64,000 nt of DNA from Thalassotalea euphylliae (GTDB taxonomy: Bacteria; Pseudomonadota; Gammaproteobacteria; Enterobacterales; Alteromonadaceae). The DNA lies in contig NZ_QUOT01000001.1 of NCBI RefSeq assembly GCF_003390375.1, positions 1,240,001 through 1,304,000 on the forward strand. The letters are read 5' to 3'. Position 1 is the first letter of the stretch. Each line of letters opens with the position of its first letter. Of the stretch, positions 58,989 through 64,000 are shown one piece after another. Both the position numbers and the translations under genes were made by a program. The notes under the pieces are model-generated. The model ran no database searches. It saw only the letters and a list, made by a program, of their open reading frames with translations, and was not told the DNA's origin.

Positions 58989-60590
58989 TTAACCAAAGGC
59001 AGCTGAGGCCATTGGTTGTCTATTAGCGCTAAAATTGAATCTTACCGCTGATTTGTTTGCTAATTTCTCTGCAAGACTAACTAATTTTTCAGCATTTGCA
59101 ACTTTAATATCTTCTGGAACACGCTGACCGTCTGTTAGATAACCAATTGGCATACCGTTTTGAATCGCAGTTGATAAGATTTCACCCATACTTAGGCTTT
59201 CATCTAGCTTAGTGAAAATGCAACCACATAGTGGAATTTTCTTAAAGCGTTCAACGTTTTCCTGCATTACGGCTTGTTGCGTATTAGCCGCCAATACTAA
59301 GTAGTTTCTGATGCGAATACGTGAGTTTGCCACTAAGCCAGATAAGTTCTCAGCTAAGCGCATGTCACGTTGTCCCATACCTGCAGTATCGATCAAAATT
59401 AACTTCTTGCTGCTGTATTGTTGAATTAACTGTTCAAGGGCATCGCTATCTTTTGCGAGCTTCACAGGACAACCGATAATTTTGCCGTAAGTTTCAAGTT
59501 GCTCGAAACCACCAATACGGTATGTATCAGTAGAGATTAACAAGATGCTATCCGCGCCGTGAACTTGTGCGAAACGTGCAGCCAATTTGGCCAAAGTTGT
59601 TGTTTTACCAACACCGGTTGGGCCTACTAGTGATACCACACCACCACGGTGAATAATGTCGTTATTAGTGGTGTTTACTTGGCTACTCAATAATTGCAGC
59701 GCACTTTGCCAGCTTTGTTCTTCGTCTAAATGCGTAGGGACAAAGCCCGCAATTTGATCAGCTAACTGCTCGTTCAAACCAAGCGCAGTCAAGCGGTCAA
59801 TTAACATAGCGCGGTTGGGGTCTTTTTGCGCCATGTCTTGCCACATTAGGCCTGATACTTGATGTTCCAACAATTGACGAATAGAAGCCATTTCAGCTTT
59901 CATTTGGTTAAATGCGTCCATGCTAACTACGCTTGAATCGTTGCCATATGCTGCTGTTGGGGTATTAGCAGCTTGAGCAGGAATAGCAGCGTTGGCAGGT
60001 ACACCAAAACCATCATCTTCAGTCGAGAAAGGTTGTTCGTTTTGAGTAGCTTCAGTGCCAGCATGTTGCTGCTGAAGCTTGTCAGTAAACTGTTTTAATT
60101 GCAGTTCTAAATCTGGCGTCGCGCTATCGTGACTGTTTTTTGACACAGCGGCTGTTTGACTAGATTGACTAGCTTGAATGCTTTGCGGTTGCGAAACAGG
60201 TTGTTGCTGAACGTTTCTAGCCAACAATGCACTTAAGCTATCTGCCGGAGATTGAGCTTGCTCAGCACTGTCTAAACCCGACATGTCTAAACCAGACAAG
60301 TGCGGTTCAATACGCTGTTGTGGCTCAGTTTGCTGATGAATACCAGACGCTGCAGGTGCTGGAGCCGATAGATTAACTACGTCGTCAGCAAGATCACGTT
60401 TAGTTTGAGCTGGCTCTTGAGCCTGGCTCACTCTTGGCTCAACACGTGCGTTGTTATCTTGAGCCGCCATTAATTCGACACCTTCAGGAATCTTCTTGTT
60501 TGACATAATGACAGCGTCAGCACCTAACTCTTCTTTGATTTGTGCCAACGCAGTTCTCATATCTTTAGCAACATAACGTTTAATCTTCAC
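58989..60590 (-). CDS. flhF: Flagellar placement GTPase FlhF
   Basis: A 533-residue SRP-type GTPase. The N-terminal B domain starts MKIKRYVAKDMRTALAQIKE. A Gln/Ser/Ala-rich linker of about 170 residues follows. The NG domain has GPTGVGKTTTLAKLAARFA, STDTYRIGGFEQLETYG, LILIDTAGMGQRD and IFTKLDESLSMGEIL. It marks the pole where the flagellum is built. GTG start. It follows flhA by 56 bases. Confidence 0.95.
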   Translation of the reverse strand: MKIKRYVAKDMRTALAQIKEELGADAVIMSNKKIPEGVELMAAQDNNARVEPRVSQAQEPAQTKRDLADDVVNLSAPAPAASGIHQQTEPQQRIEPHLSGLDMSGLDSAEQAQSPADSLSALLARNVQQQPVSQPQSIQASQSSQTAAVSKNSHDSATPDLELQLKQFTDKLQQQHAGTEATQNEQPFSTEDDGFGVPANAAIPAQAANTPTAAYGNDSSVVSMDAFNQMKAEMASIRQLLEHQVSGLMWQDMAQKDPNRAMLIDRLTALGLNEQLADQIAGFVPTHLDEEQSWQSALQLLSSQVNTTNNDIIHRGGVVSLVGPTGVGKTTTLAKLAARFAQVHGADSILLISTDTYRIGGFEQLETYGKIIGCPVKLAKDSDALEQLIQQYSSKKLILIDTAGMGQRDMRLAENLSGLVANSRIRIRNYLVLAANTQQAVMQENVERFKKIPLCGCIFTKLDESLSMGEILSTAIQNGMPIGYLTDGQRVPEDIKVANAEKLVSLAEKLANKSAVRFNFSANRQPMASAAFG

Positions 60591-60646
60591 TGATAACCCC
60601 TTAATTCAGCAGATAGCATTCTAATTCTTACGTCTGTGCTGGTGGT

Positions 60647-62749
60647 TTAGTTACCGATTGCGCTGACAATCTTGATTTGCCTATCATCTGGAACTTCTTG
60701 ATAAGAAATCACTCTCAGGCCTGGAATCGTGTATTTAACAAACTTCGCTAATACCGTTCTTAGTATGCCTGACGTTAACAAGATAGGTGTTTCACCGCTT
60801 AATTCTTGTTGTTGTGCGCCATCGGTTAATGATTTTTGCAGTCTTTCTGCAAGGCCAGGTTCTATACCTGCGCCATCATCACCAGCCATCTGCATAGACT
60901 GATGCAACATCTGTTCCAACTCTGGCGCCAATGTTATGACAGGCACTTCATTTGCGGAACCGACCATGTCTTGAATGATAAATTTACGTAGCGTAATTCG
61001 CACTGCAGCCGTTAATACTTCTGGGTCTTGGCTCTTCGGACCATACTCTACTAGTGTTTGAATAATGCTGCGCATATCACGTACTGCGACACCTTCATTC
61101 ATTAAGTTTTGCAGCACTTTAACAACGGTGCCAAGTGGCAGAACGTCAGGAATAAGTCCTTCAACAAGTTTCGGATAATTCTGCCCTAGACGGTCGAGTA
61201 AGTTTTGCACTTCTTCGTGACCAATAAGCTGTGACGCGTTGTTACTTAAGATTTGGCTCAAGTGTGTAGCCAGCACTGTAGCGGCATCTACCACGGTGTA
61301 ACCAAGCGATTGCGCTTGCTCGCGTTGATTCTGCTTGATCCACACAGCGTCTAAGCCAAAAGCAGGGTCTTTCGTCGGAATTCCGTCAAGTTGTCCAAAT
61401 ACTTGGCCTGGGTTAATTGCCAAGTCATGATCGTGGCGAATTTCCGCTTCACCTACCGCAACTCCCATTAATGAAATTTGATAAGTGTTTGGCTCTAGGT
61501 CCAAGTTATCGCGAATATGCACTGCCGGTACAAGGAAGCCAAACTCTTGCGAAAGTTTCTTTCTCACCCCTTTAATGCGATTGAGTAACTCACCACCTTG
61601 TGCTTTGTCCACCAACGGAATTAAGCGATAACCAATTTCTAGTCCAATTACATCAACATGATTTACATCATCCCAACTTAAATCTTTCGTTTCTTCTTCT
61701 TTCTGTTGAGTTTGTACTTGCTCTTCTTGGGCTTTTTGTTGAGCCTCATCCGCTTTTTTCGCTTTCAGTTTTTCACCGAAGTAAGCAATCCCAGCAATCA
61801 ACGCTGCAAACGTTAAAAACGCAAAATGTGGCATACCAGGAACAATACCCATAACGAACATGACGCTAGCCGCAATATACAAAGAACGAGCTTGACCTAA
61901 CTGACTGCTGACCTGCTTGCCCATTTCTTCAGAGGTGTTTTGACGGGTAACCACGATTGCTGTGCCTACTGAAAGCAATAAGCCCGGAATCTGTGCAACT
62001 AAGCCATCACCAATGGTGAGTAAGGTGTAGATCTCAACGGCAGCATCAAAGCTTAGGTCATGCTGCACCATACCAATGACTAGGCCACCAATAATGTTAA
62101 TGAAAAGAATTAAAATGCCAGCTATCGCATCACCTTTTACGAACTTACTCGCACCATCCATCGAGCCATAGAAATCTGCTTCACTGGTGATTTCTTGGCG
62201 ACGTTCACGCGCTTGGTCTTGCGTGATAAAGCCAGCATTAAGGTCGGCGTCAATCGCCATTTGCTTTCCTGGCATAGCATCTAGGGTAAAACGCGCCGTT
62301 ACTTCAGAAATACGACCCGCACCTTTGGTAACAACGACAAAGTTAATGATGATCAAAATTAGGAAAACCACTAAACCGACAGCGTAATTACCGCCGATAA
62401 CAACCGAGCCAAATGCTTCAATAACAGCCCCAGCAGCATCAGGCCCCTCATGACCTTCCAGCAGCACCACACGCGTACTTGCCACGTTTAATGACAACCG
62501 GAGGATAGTCGCAATCAACAATACCGATGGGAATGCGCCAAAATCCAACGGCTTTAAGGTATAAACCGTAATCAGCAACACCACGAGTGATAAGGCAATG
62601 TTAAAAGAAAACAGTACATCCAATAGCATGGCAGGCATTGGCAGTACTATCATGCCAAGTGCGGCCATTACTAGGAAAGGCGTACCTAAGCCAGAAAGGT
62701 GGTTTACTTTACTTTTGTCAAATTGAGGGAATTTCGCTAATAACTGCAT
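60647..62749 (-). CDS. flhA: Flagellar export gate protein FlhA
   Basis: A 700-residue protein with an N-terminal membrane half of about eight helices and a cytoplasmic C-terminal half that forms the nonameric ring. The conserved cytoplasmic loop GRISEVTARFTLDAMPGKQM, DFYGSMDGASKFVKGDA and the LMGVAVGEAEIRHDHDLAIN stretch mark the family. It is the proton-driven export gate that docks chaperone-substrate complexes. A sigma-54 promoter candidate lies just upstream, in a 140-base gap from flhB. Confidence 0.96.
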   Translation of the reverse strand: MQLLAKFPQFDKSKVNHLSGLGTPFLVMAALGMIVLPMPAMLLDVLFSFNIALSLVVLLITVYTLKPLDFGAFPSVLLIATILRLSLNVASTRVVLLEGHEGPDAAGAVIEAFGSVVIGGNYAVGLVVFLILIIINFVVVTKGAGRISEVTARFTLDAMPGKQMAIDADLNAGFITQDQARERRQEITSEADFYGSMDGASKFVKGDAIAGILILFINIIGGLVIGMVQHDLSFDAAVEIYTLLTIGDGLVAQIPGLLLSVGTAIVVTRQNTSEEMGKQVSSQLGQARSLYIAASVMFVMGIVPGMPHFAFLTFAALIAGIAYFGEKLKAKKADEAQQKAQEEQVQTQQKEEETKDLSWDDVNHVDVIGLEIGYRLIPLVDKAQGGELLNRIKGVRKKLSQEFGFLVPAVHIRDNLDLEPNTYQISLMGVAVGEAEIRHDHDLAINPGQVFGQLDGIPTKDPAFGLDAVWIKQNQREQAQSLGYTVVDAATVLATHLSQILSNNASQLIGHEEVQNLLDRLGQNYPKLVEGLIPDVLPLGTVVKVLQNLMNEGVAVRDMRSIIQTLVEYGPKSQDPEVLTAAVRITLRKFIIQDMVGSANEVPVITLAPELEQMLHQSMQMAGDDGAGIEPGLAERLQKSLTDGAQQQELSGETPILLTSGILRTVLAKFVKYTIPGLRVISYQEVPDDRQIKIVSAIGN

Positions 62750-62795
62750 TTCTAATTAGTGATAAAGTTTTGACGATTACGGGATAGTACCGATT

Positions 62796-62812
62796 AAGCA
62801 ATAAGTAAGCCA
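62796..62812 (-). promoter_or_regulatory. Sigma-54 promoter upstream of flhA
   Basis: On the minus strand TGGCTTACTTATTGCTT fits the -24/-12 consensus TGGCAC-N5-TTGCW. GG and GC are separated by exactly ten bases. It lies 47 bases from the flhA start codon. In polar flagellates such as Pseudomonas and Vibrio, flhA operons are known to be sigma-54 dependent. Confidence 0.65.
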
Positions 62813-62889
62813 GCTAGCTCAGGCTCTAACTAAACTATTTTATAAGTAAAGCTGTTACTAAAATTGCTACTTACACTATTCTTGCGGTA

Positions 62890-64000
62890 TCAATATCGAT
62901 AATCGTCTGGGATTGGAAGGTTTTTAGCTAATGGCACTGGGCGGCGACCTTTGCCAGAGCGGTGTGCTCTTAACTGAAAAATAAAGGCGAGCACTTGTGC
63001 GACCGCCGCAAACAGAGCCTCAGGTATTTCTTCGTTAACTTCTGCTGTGTAATACAAAGAGCGCGCTAACGCAGGCGATTGCAGAATTTCCACGCCGTGC
63101 TCTTTTGCAATGGTGCGTATATGTATCGCCATTTGATCTGCGCCTTTAGCAATCATCATCGGTGCGCCGCCCTGCTCGGTATCATATTTTAATGCGACTG
63201 AGTAATGGGTTGGATTAGTAATCACCACATCGGCTTGCGGCACATCTTGCATCATACGGCGTTGCGACATCTCATACTGCGCCCTGCGGATACGACCTTT
63301 AATTTCTGGGCTACCCTCAGTGTTTTTCATTTCATCTTTAACTTCTTGTTTGGTCATTTTGAGCTGACGGGTGTGATTCCAAACTTGATATGGCGCATCA
63401 ATGGCGGCAATGATACCCAATGAACAGGCCAAAACTAAGAACATCCACAAGAGCATCTCAACCGCGTGACCAAAGTTACTCGGCGCTGACTCTAAACTTA
63501 AGCTGATGATTTCTTCAAAGAGAACGGTGAGTAAGGTTATCGCGACAAAAAAGACAACAAAGAATTTAAGCAGTGATTTAATGAGCTCGACCCCTGCTTG
63601 TACGCCCAGCATTCGCTTGAAGCCTTGCAGTGGTGAAAGCTTACTAGCCTTGGGCGCCATTGCCTCCCAGGAAAAATTCATACCGCCTAACAAGGTGTTC
63701 CCAACAAAGGCTGCGAGCGTGATAATCGCAAAAATCCATAACATTGGATACATCACACCGGCGAAAACCTCACCAACGATGTTAAAAATATTCTGAGTAT
63801 CCATTACCTCTTCGCGAGTAAAGGTAAACATGCGCTTCATCATTTGTGACAAGCTAAGCACTAACGAATCACCGACCATCAACAACGCAACCGCACTGCT
63901 GATCAACACGAACATAGTGCCTAAATCTTTCGAGCGAGGGATTTGCCCTTTCTGTCGAGCTTCCGACAGTTTTTTCGCCGTCGGCTCTTCACTGCGTTCA
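62890..64000 (-). CDS. flhB: Flagellar export switch protein FlhB, 5' end beyond window
   Basis: The frame is open to the right edge; the first residues seen are ERSEEPTAKKLSEARQKGQI, the FlhB N-terminus, so only a few codons are missing. About 369 residues are present. Four membrane helices are followed by a cytoplasmic domain with the self-cleaving NPTH motif (DVVITNPTHYSVALKY), which switches export from hook/rod to filament proteins. KNLPIPDDYRY forms the C-terminus. Length and motifs are normal. Confidence 0.96.
   Translation of the reverse strand, partial: ERSEEPTAKKLSEARQKGQIPRSKDLGTMFVLISSAVALLMVGDSLVLSLSQMMKRMFTFTREEVMDTQNIFNIVGEVFAGVMYPMLWIFAIITLAAFVGNTLLGGMNFSWEAMAPKASKLSPLQGFKRMLGVQAGVELIKSLLKFFVVFFVAITLLTVLFEEIISLSLESAPSNFGHAVEMLLWMFLVLACSLGIIAAIDAPYQVWNHTRQLKMTKQEVKDEMKNTEGSPEIKGRIRRAQYEMSQRRMMQDVPQADVVITNPTHYSVALKYDTEQGGAPMMIAKGADQMAIHIRTIAKEHGVEILQSPALARSLYYTAEVNEEIPEALFAAVAQVLAFIFQLRAHRSGKGRRPVPLAKNLPIPDDYRY

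Noticed and set aside
1..64000. CRISPR array, tRNA or rRNA genes, prophage or integrase
   Set aside because: No regularly spaced direct repeats, no tRNA-like cloverleaf with CCA context and no phage-type genes were noticed; the window is filled by assignable envelope, housekeeping and motility genes.

Overview
The window reads as a chromosomal segment of a marine gammaproteobacterium of the Alteromonadales type (Thalassotalea, Colwellia or Pseudoalteromonas relatives). The evidence is the flhB-flhA-flhF-flhG-fliA-cheY-cheZ-cheA-cheB-motAB-parC-parP-cheW-DUF2802 block, the ribH-nusB-thiL-pgpA block, moderately AT-rich DNA and a large cell-envelope island. The genus is inference. Nearly everything lies on the minus strand; the exceptions are a small membrane protein (13385-13657) and a wzz-acetyltransferase-wzy trio (14793-17399). 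I saw no tRNA, rRNA, CRISPR array, prophage or intact insertion sequence.

Region A (1-10406) is an ABC-transporter-dependent polysaccharide locus. In transcription order it carries manC, wzm, wzt, a 619-residue coiled-coil protein and a sulfotransferase-like gene. After a 0.5-kb gap come an iron-sulfur type APS reductase (cysH family), a sugar epimerase, a UDP-sulfoquinovose synthase homologue and two glycosyltransferase-like genes. The reductase makes sulfite, and the SqdB/SQD1 family uses sulfite to make UDP-sulfoquinovose. The locus therefore looks like a self-supplied route to a sulfonated, and possibly also sulfated, surface glycan. This is the most interesting system in the window.

Region B (10694-13201) is housekeeping: pgpA, thiL, nusB, ribH. 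Region C (13704-31334) is a second polysaccharide locus of the Wzx/Wzy type: PssD/PssE-like glycosyltransferase pair, Wzz, acetyltransferase, Wzy, three glycosyltransferase-like genes, an unknown 488-residue protein, Wzx, DUF2304, a DPM1-like transferase, rmlB, rmlA, a WecF-like transferase, a sugar N-formyltransferase, a sugar aminotransferase and a TMTC-like membrane/TPR protein. The rml, aminotransferase and formyltransferase genes predict a dTDP-4-formamido-4,6-dideoxyhexose.

Region D (31420-47332) begins with a cysteine-free, acidic, secreted protein that resembles an S-layer subunit and has its own promoter and terminator. It is followed by a non-canonically ordered type II secretion locus (in transcription order G-E-F-H-I-J-K, then L-M-C-like-D), then wecA and a 912-residue WbfF-type outer-membrane polysaccharide export protein. 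A likely reading is that the secretion system exports the neighbouring surface protein, with the glycans as its anchor or companion layer. Region E (47449-64000) holds mlaA and then the flagellar/chemotaxis block, ending in flhB, which is cut by the window edge. A near-consensus sigma-54 promoter lies in front of flhA.
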